Source of the DNA: Albifimbria verrucaria
Lineage: Eukaryota; Ascomycota; Sordariomycetes; Hypocreales; Stachybotryaceae
Reading direction: 5' to 3'
NCBI GenBank assembly: GCA_020081605.1
Contig: JAHREC010000062.1
Span: forward strand, 2,790,001-2,854,000
Length of the DNA stretch: 64,000 bases
The translations under genes and the position numbers were made by a program. Shown piece by piece: positions 9,856 through 22,279 of the stretch. Under the pieces are notes generated by a model. That model saw only the letters and a program-made list of their open reading frames with translations. It was not told the origin of the DNA and ran no database searches. How positions within the stretch are numbered: position 1 is the stretch's first letter; each line of letters begins with the position of its first letter.

Positions 9856-12800
9856 ATGGCACTGCATATAACCGAGCTTCTCTTCCTCGGCATTATTCTA
9901 ATCGTCAGCCTTGTTGCGACCGACCGCCTATTTCGGCAAAAGTTTTGGCCAGGCATCGCTCCCAAGAAATCTACAAGCAAGGAACTAACGTTCCGCGTCC
10001 GAGGCATCCCTCGAGACTGGGATGCCAAGCGTCTTACATCGTTGCTGGTGGAGAACTTCGACTATGTGCCAACCGTGACATCTATTGCTCGGGAGATCCA
10101 AAACGGTGTGCAGACTGCCACGGTTTTATTCAAAGCTGAGCCAAATGCCCGACGTATACCTGTGTCTGGAAAGTCCATTCTGCTGCCAAAATCGTCAACC
10201 GAACAGGCATTCCGCGACGCTTACCTTCATCTCGATACTGACTTTCATGGCATAACGACGCTTTTCATCCCACCTGAGGACGACCATCAAGTCGAGTATG
10301 TGGGAGAAAACCAAAGGCAGAAGCGCGCTAATCATAAATGCATAGTATCATTGCAATTTCGGGTCTCGGCGGCCATGCTTTCGGGTCCTTTAAACAGAGG
10401 GCTGGTAACTATATGTGGCTGCTAGATGCCCTGCCGTACGATCTTACCATAGATGCCTCCGGACGGCCGATGTCTCGCGTGATGACGTTTGGATATGAAT
10501 CAAGCGTTGCGCGGAGTAAGAACGTACAGAATTTGGAAGACCTGGCAACTATGCTTCACCATGGCCTGCTCCCGCTAGTTGCTTCACCAATTGTACGGCC
10601 GATTATTTTCATTGCTCACAGCCTCGGAGGGCTGATTGTCAAGCAGGTTGGTCTAATAAACATGCTTCGCCTTATTGCCGGTTAGTTTTAAACTGCTGAC
10701 ACAATGTAGACTTTAATATCTCTATCCAAGTCCAAGAACGAAGAGGACCAAAAGCTCCTTCGAGCAGTGTATGGTATCGTCTTTTGGGTGTTCCTCATGA
10801 TGGTATGGATATTGAGTTCCTCATTCCGATGGTGGGGATGGACCAAACCGATTTCTTATAGACTCTCTCAGCCGGATCAACTCACAAATCCTTAGCGTTC
10901 AGCAACGGGAGTTTGAGTCGGCATTAGGCGGACAGGGCGACTCAGAAGTCGTATGCTTCTATGAGACCGAGGAATCGCCTACCGCGCAAAGAGTGTATTC
11001 AAATACGCTTGTAGGTATTCTATACCAACTGATCGGGTCAGGTGGTGCTGCACGATGGACTATGGATGGCCCTCCTGCACTATTAGTTGCTAAGGCTTCT
11101 GCAACTCACGGACGGTCATGGGAAAACGGTACAGAGCATATCTGTGCGGTGGCTCGTACGCACTCAAATATGGTTAAATTTGGCCCACACGATCACGAGT
11201 ATGATAAAGTGCGGGAGAAACTGCGCGGTCTCGCTCACCGAGCTCTGAGCGGAGGGCGTCGTATCCAGGGTTCGAATGCCAAGTGTAGGTAGAACGATGC
11301 TAGGCTTGGACCAGAGCTAATGATAGTCAGTTATTGTCCCCTACCCTGAGAACCTTGGATTTATCGGACGCTCCATGATTATGAAAACCCTGAAGCAAGA
11401 ACTAGGTTTTAATCAACATATCGGAACAAGCCAGGCTAGAGTGTCAATATACGGCCTGGGAGGTGTTGGGTATGTACAATGATGGTGACATCACTTTCCA
11501 GTCTAACGAGGTATAGGAAAACACAACTCGTCCTAGCATACATATACCTACTTCACAAAATACGAAAAGACGTATCGGTATTCTGGGTACATGCAAGCAG
11601 TGCATCACGGTTCCGGCAATCCCTTACCGTAATCGCTCAAGAGTGCCAGATTCCCGGATACGAAGATCCCAAGAGTGATGTCCCGTTACTAGTGAAGGAA
11701 TGGTTGGAGAAGAAGAGCCGCGGGCAGTGGCTCATGGTCATCGATAATGCCGACGACATGGGTCTTTTCTTCAAGCGCCCTAGGGAGCTATCAGACACGA
11801 TTGGCGACGAAAGTAATCTACAACGATACCTTCCAGAATGTCCTCACGGAGCACTTCTCCTAACAACGAGAGATAAACAAGTGGCCGTCAATTTCGGGAA
11901 AGGATCCCTTCCAATCGAACTGAAGCACATGAACAACGACGAATGCGAAGACCTACTTCGGACAAGACTAGGCGACATGCGATCAATCGGAGAAGAACTG
12001 GGAAAGCTTGCTGCTAACTTAGAATTCCTCCCTCTTGCGTTGGTTCAAGCAGCTGCCTTTATCCAGCAAAACGGCATTACGGTCGAAAAATATATTGAAA
12101 TGCAAGGGAAAAGTGACCAGCACCTAGTCGACTTACTTAGTGAGGAGTTTGAAACTGTTGGTCGCGATACGGAAACACCACGAGCTGTAGCCCAGACATG
12201 GATGCTATCATTCCAACAAATAAAAGAACAGAACCCGCTAGCAGCGCGGTTACTTTCGCTTATGAGTTTACTCGATCGTCAAGGTATTCCAGAGGAGCTC
12301 TTATCAAATTATATCAAGGGCAGCGACCTTGACCTGACTAAAGCATTCGGCCTTCTTAAAGCTTTCAGCCTCGTGGTTGAAGGAAAGGGCGGAACCTTCG
12401 ACATGCATCGACTTGTATATTTGGTGACTCGCAAGTGGCTTTTAAATGAAGGTACGATAAGCAGCTTTCACAAAGAAGCATTAGCGATGCTGTCACAAGA
12501 GTTTCCTGGGGTGCAAATTTTGAGAACCAAGTGAAATGTGCAGCCTACCTGCCACACGCCAAAGCTGTGATCCACCCGGAGAGCATCGCGCTCGAAGGCG
12601 AAGAAGACATCCCAATCACGTTGTCGATGAATATTGCAGGGTATTTCGCAATTAAAGGCATGTGGCATGACGCTGAATTTTTTTCAGACAGGCAGTGGAG
12701 GCTTCTAAGATACAACTTGGGGCAGATCATCCTGATACCCTGATTAGTATGAATAATCTAGCAACGATATTTAGGGATCAGGGCCGATTGGAAGAAGCAG

Positions 12801-13801
12801 AGCGGCTTGGGATGCAGGCTTTAGAAGCTAAGAAGATCCAGCTTGGGGCAGATCATCCTGGTACCCTGAGTAGTATGAGTAATCTAGCATTAATATTTAA
12901 GGATCAGGGCCGATTGGAAGAAGCAGGGCGGCTTGGGATGCAGGCTTTGGAAGCTATGAAGGTCCAGCTTGGGGCAGATCATCCTGATACCCTGATTAGT
13001 ATGAGTAATCTAGCATTAATATTTGATGATCAGGGCCGATTGGAAGAAGCAGGGCGGCTTGGGATGCAGGCTTTGGAAGCTAGGAAGATCCAGCTTGGGG
13101 CAGATCATCCTGATACCCTGAGTAGTATGAGTAATCTAGCATCGATATTTAGGGATCAGGGCCGATTGGAAGAAGCAGAGCGGCTTGAGATGCAGGCTTT
13201 GGAAGCTATGAAGGCCCAGCTCGGGGTAGATCATCCTCATACCCTGATTAGTATGAATAATCTAGCATTAATATTTGATGATCAGGGCCGATTGGAAGAA
13301 GCAGGGCGGCTTGGGATGCAGGCTTTGGAAGCTATGAAGGTCCAGCTCGGGGCAGATCATCCTGATACCCTGAGTAGTATGAGTAATCTAGCATCGATAT
13401 TTAGGGATCAGGGCCGATTGGAAGAAGCAGAGCAGCTTGGGATGCAGGCTTTGGAAGCTATGAAGGTCCAGCTCGGGGTAGATCATTTTCATACTCTGAG
13501 TAGTATGAATAATCTAGCATTAATATTTAAGGATCAGGGCCGATTGGAAGAAGCAGGGCGGCTTGGGATGCAGGCTTTGGAAGCTAGGAAGATCCAGCTT
13601 GGGGCTGATCATCCGAAAACACTGTCAACTATGCATAAACTGGCCTTCATCTGGTATCGTATCGGAAAGATATCAGAAGCCATTGATTTATTGCAAACAT
13701 GCGTTGACCTGCGAAAGGTCAAATTAGGATCAGGCCATCCTCAAACGCAATCATCAATCTCAACTCTAGACGGGTGGAAAAGGGAAAGAAGACGACAATG
13801 A
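9856..13801 (+). CDS. NLR-like protein: TM segment, SesB-type alpha/beta hydrolase, NB-ARC, TPR array
   Basis: Domains in order: an N-terminal hydrophobic helix (residues about 5-24, LLFLGIILIVSLVA) and a linker; an alpha/beta hydrolase with oxyanion segment AISGLGGHAFGSF (near 10355) and nucleophile elbow AHSLGG (near 10615); a conserved 'SATHGRSWENG...DHEY' linker (near 11100); NB-ARC with P-loop GLGGVGKTQ (11455-11525, split by an intron), kinase-2 WLMVIDNADD (near 11730), GLPL-like FLPLAL (near 12030) and MHR motif (near 12400); then TPRs to the stop. This is the layout of fungal SesB-related NLRs linked to non-self recognition and regulated cell death. Introns near 10645-10710, at 11285-11330 and near 11470-11516. 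Frameshifts near 10330, 10775, 10855, 12510 and 12680 break the reading; nearly all fit under-called runs. Start ATG chosen because the membrane helix follows at once. Confidence 0.88.
12707..13588 (+). repeat. Seven near-identical 126-bp tandem repeats coding for TPRs
   Basis: Units start at 12707, 12833, 12959, 13085, 13211, 13337 and 13463, each 126 bp (42 residues, kinesin-light-chain-like TPR, core LGADHPDTL and DQGRLEEA). An eighth, clearly diverged unit starts at 13589 and a partial ninth at 13715. The seven differ at about a dozen codons only, and the variants are shared between units. Two subtypes can be seen: units 1, 4 and 6 have IFRDQG with EEAE, while units 2, 3, 5 and 7 have LIF(K/D)DQG with EEAG. 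High DNA identity implies recent amplification or gene conversion. Confidence 0.95.
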
Positions 13802-14145
13802 AGAAGCAATGAATAGGGTGTCTGTATTATAAGTTCACTAAGTCTCGACATGGTATAATGGCGACTATATAAGACGTTTAGTAAATATATTGCATATTAA
13901 GACCGCTTGAAGAACCACCTGCTCCGCCCTATCAAGCTCGCTATTTGCCCAGATCTTCATTCGTACGATAAAATGCGTGCAGTCCTCATAAAACTCCATC
14001 CTCATATTGCAGAGTTGTTCTACATTACTACAGCAATTGGAAAGACAGATCCTGACAACGCTTATGAGAGTTAGATGTCCTTCTTCCAACTATGTTCAAT
14101 ATATGGTACAATCAGTAAATCTAACATGACATAGAATCAGGGATT
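13802..14145. other. Convergent intergenic region
   Basis: About 340 AT-rich bases between the stop of the NLR-like gene and the stop of the ABC transporter, which face each other. A short open frame on the minus strand (13865-14089) has no support as a gene. Likely 3' flanks only. Confidence 0.55.
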
Positions 14146-17100
14146 CTATTTCGAGGCCTCTGATTTCTTCGTCTTGCTCTTATCCGCCTCATATAGTCTA
14201 TAAAACGCACCCTCGTTGTTCGCCAACAAGTCCCGTGGATTTCCATACTCTACCAGCTCTCCATGATCCAGTACGGCAATCTTGTCAAAGTCGAGGATTG
14301 TGTGCAGGCGATGAGCAATCATGATCAACGTGCGATCCTTGAACTCACTCCTAATAACCTCCTGCATCTGGGCATCTGTGGCGCTGTCGACACTGCAACC
14401 TGTTAGCCTAGTTCCATCATTCTTAACTGCTTTCGTTGCTTACCTGCTCGTCGGTTCGTCAAGAATGAGGAAGGAGCTGTGTCTGAGAAGAGCCCTACCC
14501 AGACAGAAAAGTTGTCGTTGGCCGTGGGAGAGGAACGACTCGTCCATCTTGGCATCCAATGCCTCGTTTCCAGCCTCGACCTTTGCTTCAATCACAGACC
14601 ACAGACCAACTCGGGTCAGAGCCTTGACAATATCGTCGTCGCTATGTTCGCCAAGAGGGTCTGCATTGAACCTGACCGTGTTTGTGAACAGGAAGGGATC
14701 TTGCGTGAGGCAACTGAGTCTTTGCCTAATCAAAGCACGTGGTACAGTTGCAATATCCACACCGTCAATCAGGATCTGACCATTGGTAATGTCCGCCATA
14801 CGCAGGAGAGCTTGAATCAGCGAGCTCTTGCCGCTTCCACTTCGCCCGCAAAGACCCAGCTTCTCTCCGTGATTTATGCTCAAAGACAAGTTCTTCAAGA
14901 TCGGCCCCGAAGATGTTCTAGTCGTATATTAGCAATATTCTTTCACAAGAAGCAATCGACCTACTCGTATTCAACGTTCAGGTTTCGAATTTCCAATTTG
15001 CCTTGGGCAGGCCACGACTTCTCAGGCGTCTGAGTTTCCTCTGGGCTTGTTTCAATTGGTGTGTTCTGTGAAAAGTCTCGGATGCGCGTAACAGCACCCA
15101 AGGAGGTTTCGAGAGTCGACCACTCAACAACCAAGCCCTTCATGTTAAGACCTACCCTCATGACATTCACCAGAGCGACACCAAGTAGTGCGGGGCTGAT
15201 CTTGTCACGAAGAGTAACAGCGAAGACGACCAATATCACTGTCAGTGCCGCAACCACAAGGTCAAGAACCAGCGTGAGCCATCGTTGGATGGCATTCAGG
15301 AGATATGCAGGCTTCTGCGCCTGGTCAAGGAGACCTTGGTTAATTTCTCCATACTGTCGCGTCCAGCCAAAGGATCTGATGGAGACTAGTCCACTGATGG
15401 ATTCAAGGAAATGAGAATACAGTGGCGCCTTGTGCTCAATTCTGTGACAGTTAGTCAAGTTCTGGGCAATAGGAATTGAGTACTCACTCGAGGAGACGCA
15501 GTTGCTTCGAAGTTCTGACATAGAATCTCTGAACCATTGAAAGAACCACGATTAAAAATGGAACAGCGATGGCAAACCATGGAATAGCTGAGATTGCCAA
15601 CGCAGCAACTCCGATACACGAGATCATATCTTGATTACATGTTAGCGATATCCAAGACTTGGAACACTGCAGCATACCTAGCAAGAAGATAGACAGTGAC
15701 CGGGGTAGAACCATATCGACAAGCCGCAAGTCCTGGCTGAATCTGTTGGGCGTGAGCAATTCATTTTCCTCCATCAAAGGATGGAGGGCTAACCTGTTGA
15801 TCAAAGAACCTGTGTCTGTATTTGACAAAAATGACATAGGGGCACTGGGTAGGTCAGTATCTATATAAGATTACAGCAAAGAAAAGAAACTGACCTCATT
15901 GCCGCGTTCAGCAATCTTGTATGAAGCCTTCTTCCACTGGCAGGTCCAAGGAAGAAATGGAGGTGCCTAAAATCATAATATTAGCAATTAATATTTCAAA
16001 GGGAAACGGCAGACATTACCCAATGGATGCAGTGATGAAAATAACATCTAGAACACCAAAGGCTGCGTATATTCCAAGCCAGTACGCAACATCGTCTGAC
16101 GATCGTTGATGGCCCTCACCCCACCAACTCAGCCAAACATCTAGGCGTGTCGTTAGTTCATCGTCCATCAATTAAGTCTGCACATATCTTACGTCTAAAG
16201 GTGGCGAAGAATCCTTGTGCAATGTTGTAAAACATCATCACTGCTAAGCTGAGGCTTCCAATCGAAGCAAGGTAGTATTTGAAAATACTCCTGTCGGTAG
16301 CCACTTCGAGCTCAGCTGCCGCGGCCTCTGCCTCAATCTGGGTCTTCGGGGCCTCTTCGTCCGATTCAGAAGCAGTTGTTGATTCATCATCGTCCTTGTG
16401 TGCTTGCGTTTGGGAGATTTCCAAGCTCTCAATGTAACCACCCAGAGCCCGAAGGCTAGCGAAGTTGCCTTGTTCCACAATCCTTCCGTCTTGATTGAGG
16501 GCAACAATATGATCTGCCTCGGGCAAAAATGGACTAGCTTGCTGTTAGTAAGACAACATCAGTGAACAGTGACTTTATATACCAGAATGGGTTGCGAGAA
16601 TAGCCAAGGTATTGTTCTTGCGAAGCAATCCATCCTTTCCAAAGACACGTGTGAACACCGTACGCTCCGTGATTTTGTCGAGACCACTGAATACATCGTC
16701 AAAGACAGCAATGGGCTTCCTTGAGTAGACAGCACGCGCGATAGCCTAATATTTGTTAATAGATGCATAAACCATTTTGGATAGACTTACCAGTCTCTGC
16801 CTTTGGCCACCACTCAACTTGAGGCCGTTGTCTCCAACAACAGTCAGGTCCCCAGATGGAAGTCGAGCGAAGTCAGTTGAAAGATCACAGGCATTGACTA
16901 CTGTATCGAACCACGTCTTGTCGTATGTGCCAGATTGTGCCACTATGTTGTCTCGTAGTGTTGCGTTCATGATCCAAGAAGTTTGGCCACAGTAAGCAAT
17001 GTCCGCATTTGCTAGTGACACAACACCAGAAGAAGAGGTTGTCTCGCCAAGTATTCCCTTTAGCAACGTAGACTTGCCGGAGCCGATAGGTCCGACGACC

Positions 17101-19412
17101 ATAGTAAGAGATCCATTCTGTGGAGAGGCCAGAGAGATGCCGATCTGCTCCAAAACGTTGGTTTCACCCCAGTTGAAGCTGGCGTCGGCGATAGACATGT
17201 GAGGTCCTTTCTTTGACTTATGAGACACATCCTGAAGCTCGATGCTTCCAAACTCAGTTGTCTTGTTTTTCTCAGCCTCGGAAACTTCTGTGTTTCCACT
17301 ACTTGGGCGGTCAATAACCCGGTTGTCAACCCGCTCGTCTCGAAGCAGGAAATCCTCAAATCGTTTGAAGCAGCCAAATACCTGGAAGCTACTCATGATG
17401 CTGATGAGGAGCTCGGTAAGAGGCATGAGCAAGACGTTGAGAATCGAAAGGGCAGTGATGGCCTGTGTTACAGAGAACGTCGATGTGCCGCTGACCTTGG
17501 CCACAACGGCGAAAGAGCCGAATGTGACAACCTCAGCAAGAGTGACATTACCATTGACTAGGGCAGTGTCAATGACATATCAGCGAAAAAAATCTGGTGA
17601 GGGAAATCCTTACTGACGGCGTTTATGGCCACGCTAAGCCTACGAAAGTACTTTCCGACGCGAATTTCGTTCTCTCGTTTCTCCTCAATAAGTGTAGAGA
17701 ATCTTTCGGTATAACCAAGCATCTTGACAGCCTTCATGGAGCTCAAAACCTCGGAAGTAAAGTTGATACGCTTCTGAGTCTCTTGCTGATAGGCTGTCTG
17801 CCGTCCATACATAGCCTGGCCGATTGCGCCGGACAAAAATAAAGACACTGTGAATGTGTAAGCTAACTCTTTCGTCGTTCAGGGTTTGTCAACTTACGGA
17901 TTCCTACGACGATGGGGGCGACACAGACGGCGCCGAGCTGGTCTGCCAGTAGCCACGTTGCAATACCCACAGTGAGGGCGTTTGCCCAGGATTCAATAAG
18001 GAGGTTCTTAATCAAATCGGCAAGGGTTTCGACGTCGTTTCCCATGAGTGTAACTGCAGACGACTCATTGAGGTCCGCAGTCGCCATCTTCAACATCTTG
18101 CTATAGATTAGGGTAATCAAACCACCTCGCACCTGAGATCCCACTCTGAAGGTAAGATGCTCATACCAGGCGACGACAACCTGGTACATCAAAGAATATT
18201 AGCAGGTTGAGAGATAAGAGAGCTAGTTGACGCACCGCATTGGATATAAACACAAGCGCAAATGCACCAATTAGTCCATAACCTTGGTTCATAGAAAACT
18301 CCTCGTCAGGAAGGGTAAGCAAGCGCATAGCCTTCGTTATGAGAAACGGCTGCGAAATGCTCAAGGCGACTGCAGCAAGCCTCGGAATTGCAATGCTAAG
18401 AATATCCCATTTCAGAGTGCGGGCCACAGTCAGGAACAGAGATGGCTTTTTGCTTGTTTTCGTAACTACAGACAATGTCAGCGGCAGTCACAACGGCAGC
18501 ACAAGCTTGATATGTTCTGGAATTACCTCTCTCCCATTCCTTTGCGAAACGAGTCGCAAGGTCTGCTGATGACAGTCGCTCATGTACCGGGGAGCTGGTT
18601 GTTCTCGAGGGCAGTCGACCAACCCGTGAGGAGCAGAGGGTTCAGCCAAACGAAGAAGCCTCGGCTGAAAGGGCCACTGGTGCTCTCTACGGACGGAACA
18701 TGGTCGGTAGTGATGAGGATGCGACGCTTTTCAACCGTCTCCAAGACAAGCAGAGCCAACTTCAAGGCAGTGGAAGCTGACAGCACGCCGGCATAAGCTG
18801 TGTTCAGGGACATGAGCCATTCGGTGCGCAGCCGTGCAGCATCGAAGAGCAGGGTTGCGAAGAGATACGCAGTAAGGAGGAAAGATGGGCGGATCGACTT
18901 TACATGCTCGGCATGCGCCAAGACGGCAATGGAGAGAGCAGCAACGAGGTTCAGGACAGCGGCAGGGATGGAGAAACGAGTGTTGGACTGGCGCAAAGAG
19001 ACTACGAGCGCGACCAGCACAACCTGCATTACCACATACAAGGCCGAGACAATCTTGGAGTGGTTAGCATCACGACACGAGAGTCACGGCAAGGTTTCTA
19101 AATTGCAGAATTGAGGGAGGTTGCCTACAAGCTTGGAGGTGTATGTCGACTTGGCCTGCGCCTTGTTGCTGGCCCGGAGCAAGTACACCAGCCGCGGGCC
19201 GGAAAGCAGCAAGAAGACAGCAGACGGCAGAGTCGTCAGGATGCTTTCTTCAAAAGCCACTGTGCTGGTTGTCAGCCGGTTCTTCGTCCTAGGGGTTAAC
19301 TGGCATAATTACGCGTAAAATCGAAGCCGTCGCGACATCCTTCGCTCCAGACGGACGGACCGAAGAAGCCATCATGGCATTCCGTTGCGTTGTAAGTGTT
19401 GGGCTCGTTCAT
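14146..19412 (-). CDS. ABCC (MRP/multidrug-resistance) type ABC transporter
   Basis: A full-size ABCC exporter: TMD0, TMD1, NBD1, TMD2, NBD2. The start at 19412 gives MNEPNTYNATECHDGFFGPS, typical for fungal ABCC N-termini; intron 1 is 19260-19312. NBD1: Walker A GPIGSGKST, Q-loop IAYCGQTSWI, signature LSGGQRQRL, Walker B IAVFDDVFSGLD with Asp in place of the catalytic Glu, normal for ABCC NBD1. NBD2: Walker A GRSGSGKSS, Walker B LILDEPTS with Glu, H-loop IAHRL. Several introns of 45-60 nt. An acidic linker (DDDESTTASESDEEAP) follows NBD1. One net frameshift lies near 18585 in a C run. It would sit in the plasma or vacuolar membrane and export conjugates, toxins or metabolites. No biosynthetic gene adjoins it, so the substrate cannot be guessed. 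Confidence 0.94.
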
Positions 19413-20120
19413 GGCGTCTTTCATCCACGGACGGGTGCGGTGACAAACGACGCAGAAGCGAGAAATAAGAGAAAAAGAAGCAGAAACAGAAACAAAAGAC
19501 GTGCTCGTGTGACTCTATTTGAGCGTGCGGCGCAACGGCCGGAGTCGCTCTTATCTTGTCCTGTCCAGGTTACGGTACCCGAAACGCGAGCTACAATAGG
19601 GGATTGAGGGTCAGCCTATCCCTGCACCAGACAAAGTTCCAGCCCCACGGGGAGCGCGAAGGGAGTTAGGCAGGCGGCTAACGGTGTCAAGCTGGAAAAT
19701 TGGGCCTATCCTGCAGGGAGTGGCCTTTGTTGGTAGCCGCATGAGGCGAACGGTGGTGAGAAATGACGACTGCTATCTGTATTGCGTTCAACGCCTGAAG
19801 CAATCGCCACGATTTGGGACACAACAGGAACGCATTATGCCAGTTAACCAAAAACGTTTATCTGCTAGATCACGCGAATATTAGATATGGTTGTGGTGTT
19901 AACGGTTACAGTACAATTGCGACAACCGATCTTTCATCACAGACCATGTCGGCCTAGTTCGCAACGTCGGACTTGGATCAATCATATGGCTTTATTGGTG
20001 TTCCAGGCATAGGTTACACAATGCAAACACGAAATGCCTCGTTTAACACCCTAGTCTGATGTTCTCTATATCCTATGTAAGTACCTATATTACAAATGTG
20101 CTTTTCCTGAAGACGTTTCT
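19413..20120. other. Intergenic region
   Basis: About 710 bases: promoter of the ABC transporter next to 19413 and 3' flank of the MFS gene next to 20120. Short open frames only, none supported. Confidence 0.5.
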
Positions 20121-21760
20121 TTAAATCAGGGTACCCTCGTCCAGAGTATCGCCGCGGGTGTCCTTCTTCGGCGGACGAACAAATGCCAGTGCCACGAGCG
20201 CTATCGAGGACAGCGTAGCCATGTACATCCAAGGCAAACCCGTCCATATGCCCCTCCATTTCAGGCCTTTGTCGAAGAGGTAGGCCAACACTGGTCCTGC
20301 GATGAAAGATCCTGTCACCTCCGCCATGCCGATCAATGCGTACAGCCTTGACGTATACTGCGGCTCCACGTAGTGCGACACCGCAGCCCGCGCAAGTGGA
20401 CTATCGGCTGCTCCAAACGTCCCTATGAATAAGCCCAGGATAAAGGTCACAACGTCGCGGCTGCAGGTCTCGATCAGGGCACCGATGATGATCAGAAAAG
20501 TAGATGTTTTGGTCAAGAACAAGTCCTTGCCAAAGCCTGTAAACCCCACGCGATTGGACATGAGAAACTGTGAGATCTTCGGCAGCGCAGCCAGCACAAT
20601 CAGGTTCAAAAACCTAGAGGAGACAACAGCAAACTGGTCTCGGCAAGCCTCCAACCAAAGTGCTTGCTGATATATTGCGCAAGCATGCTGGTGTAAGCGT
20701 AGAAACGCGCGTTCTGGAAAAGAAAGGTCAAAAGAATGAGTGGCACGTTGACATTCTTCAACATGTCAAACGACTCGACCAAGTCCTTCAACCCGTGAGC
20801 TATCTGCTCCTTGATCGTCTGGTTGGCTGCAGAGTCAGGGCCTTGTTCGGTCTTGTCCTTAACAGTCAGAGTCTCTGGGAGGAAGATGAATATGCTGAAG
20901 ACAAATGGCGAACTGGCCATGACAATATAAATGGGAACCCAGGGGCCGTAGCGCTCCATAAGACCACCGGCAAGGAGAGGCCCCAGCAAACCACCTGCTG
21001 TAGCTCCAAAAGTCAAATACAAGAAGCTTGCGGCCCTATGATAAAAGCATTAATAACCGTAGAAGACATGGGATGCAGTACATGATAACTTACTTGTCTT
21101 TTTCTTCGCTGACGTCTGCTGCAATGGCGTACAATGTAGCGAGGAGAACTTGGACGCCACCTCCAACAAGCTGAAAGATGGCACCACACATAAGAAGATA
21201 TGGATTGCGGCGGACCTGGTGAGTTAAAGTCGAAAATAGAAAAGGCGAGAATAGAAAAGAGAGGGCCAGTCCACCATATGCCAGAAGGGCAGTTGGTTTG
21301 CGACCGATCCTATCAGCCAGCATGCCGAAAGGATAGGCAACCACCAGAGCTACACGCATTGCGCAGTTAGTGAAAAGCCCGCAGGAGGATAGATAGGGGG
21401 TTATAAATACATACTGACTACCGAGTTCAAAAGACCAACCCAGCCCAGCACAAACGCCAGGCGAGACTGCACCGGGTCGACCTTGCACTTCATCTCCTCG
21501 ATCAGATCGAGGGAGTCATCCTCTAGGTAGACATGACACAAGGCGTCCTCAATGAGGCGATAGACGGGTATCAACATCATCATGCCAGTGCACACAATGT
21601 TGAACTTGATCAGCGCAAGCAGCATCACAATCGTCCCAGGAGACTTGGCCTGCCACCGCGCCGCCTTGATCCGTGGTCTCGAGCTGATGAGCGCATCGGC
21701 GCGGTCGCCGGCGTCCAGCAGCGGCGCATTCTCCGACAGGTCCAGCTCGACGTCCGACAT
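20121..21760 (-). CDS. Major facilitator superfamily transporter
   Basis: The start MSDVELDLSENAPLLDAG leads into a first membrane helix (IVMLLALIKFNIVCTGMMM). The MFS signature loop is FGMLADRIGRKPTALL (near 21320), followed by further helices, a cytoplasmic loop with FLPETLTVKDK (near 20860) and a C-terminal half with five or six helices ending near 20180. Introns lie near 21030-21090 and 21345-21415. A frameshift near 20625 separates the two halves; one added base joins LLLSPL to RFLNLIVL. The ENAPLL near the N-terminus fits an acidic dileucine (ExxxLL) sorting signal, which in fungi often means delivery to the vacuole; this is inference. The substrate is unknown. It follows the ABC transporter in the same orientation, but 700 bases separate them. 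Confidence 0.87.
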
Positions 21761-22279
21761 GGCTATGCGTAGCGATGTTGTTCAAGAGAGTGATGATAAG
21801 TATGCGAGAGCGCAAGATGGCCGCGTGGCCAGCATAAATCCCAGTCGCTACGACTTTCAATGGATGAAAATGGCGTCTCGCTTCTGTCGTATCGTTGAAA
21901 CCCTTGGGGCTGATCCATCATTAGCGCTACCCTGGACGGGCAGGCATGTGGGTCTCGTAGCGTAGGGCTGTCCAGGTCATGACTCCTGGCAAGAGACTGA
22001 ATGACTTGTGATTGAAGATATTTCGCTGGCTTTATTTTAGTTGCAAGGATCAAAGTGTTGGATTTGGACCCAGGCGTGTCTGCGCCGAGCATCTTGTAAA
22101 AGTAAGACAATATCACTACATGTCTTGGCTAACCACCAAATCACCATCCATCCATAAAACAAAGACAGCTCCTAGCCTATAACATGTATATCCAATCAAT
22201 AAAGCATTACCAAGAGCTCAGTAAATAACATTTATATTTAATTATATCATATTTCAATGACACATCCCCGGTACATAAA
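21761..22279. other. Intergenic region
   Basis: About 520 bases: MFS promoter next to 21761, then AT-rich 3' flank of the next minus-strand gene (22140-22279). No gene seen. Confidence 0.5.

Noticed and set aside
11270..11284. GGTTCGAATGCC as a tRNA B-box
   Set aside because: It lies inside the coding part of the NLR-like gene and no A-box or cloverleaf fits.
14146..21760. Secondary-metabolite cluster around the ABC and MFS transporters
   Set aside because: No PKS, NRPS, terpene cyclase, P450 or pathway regulator lies between or beside them.
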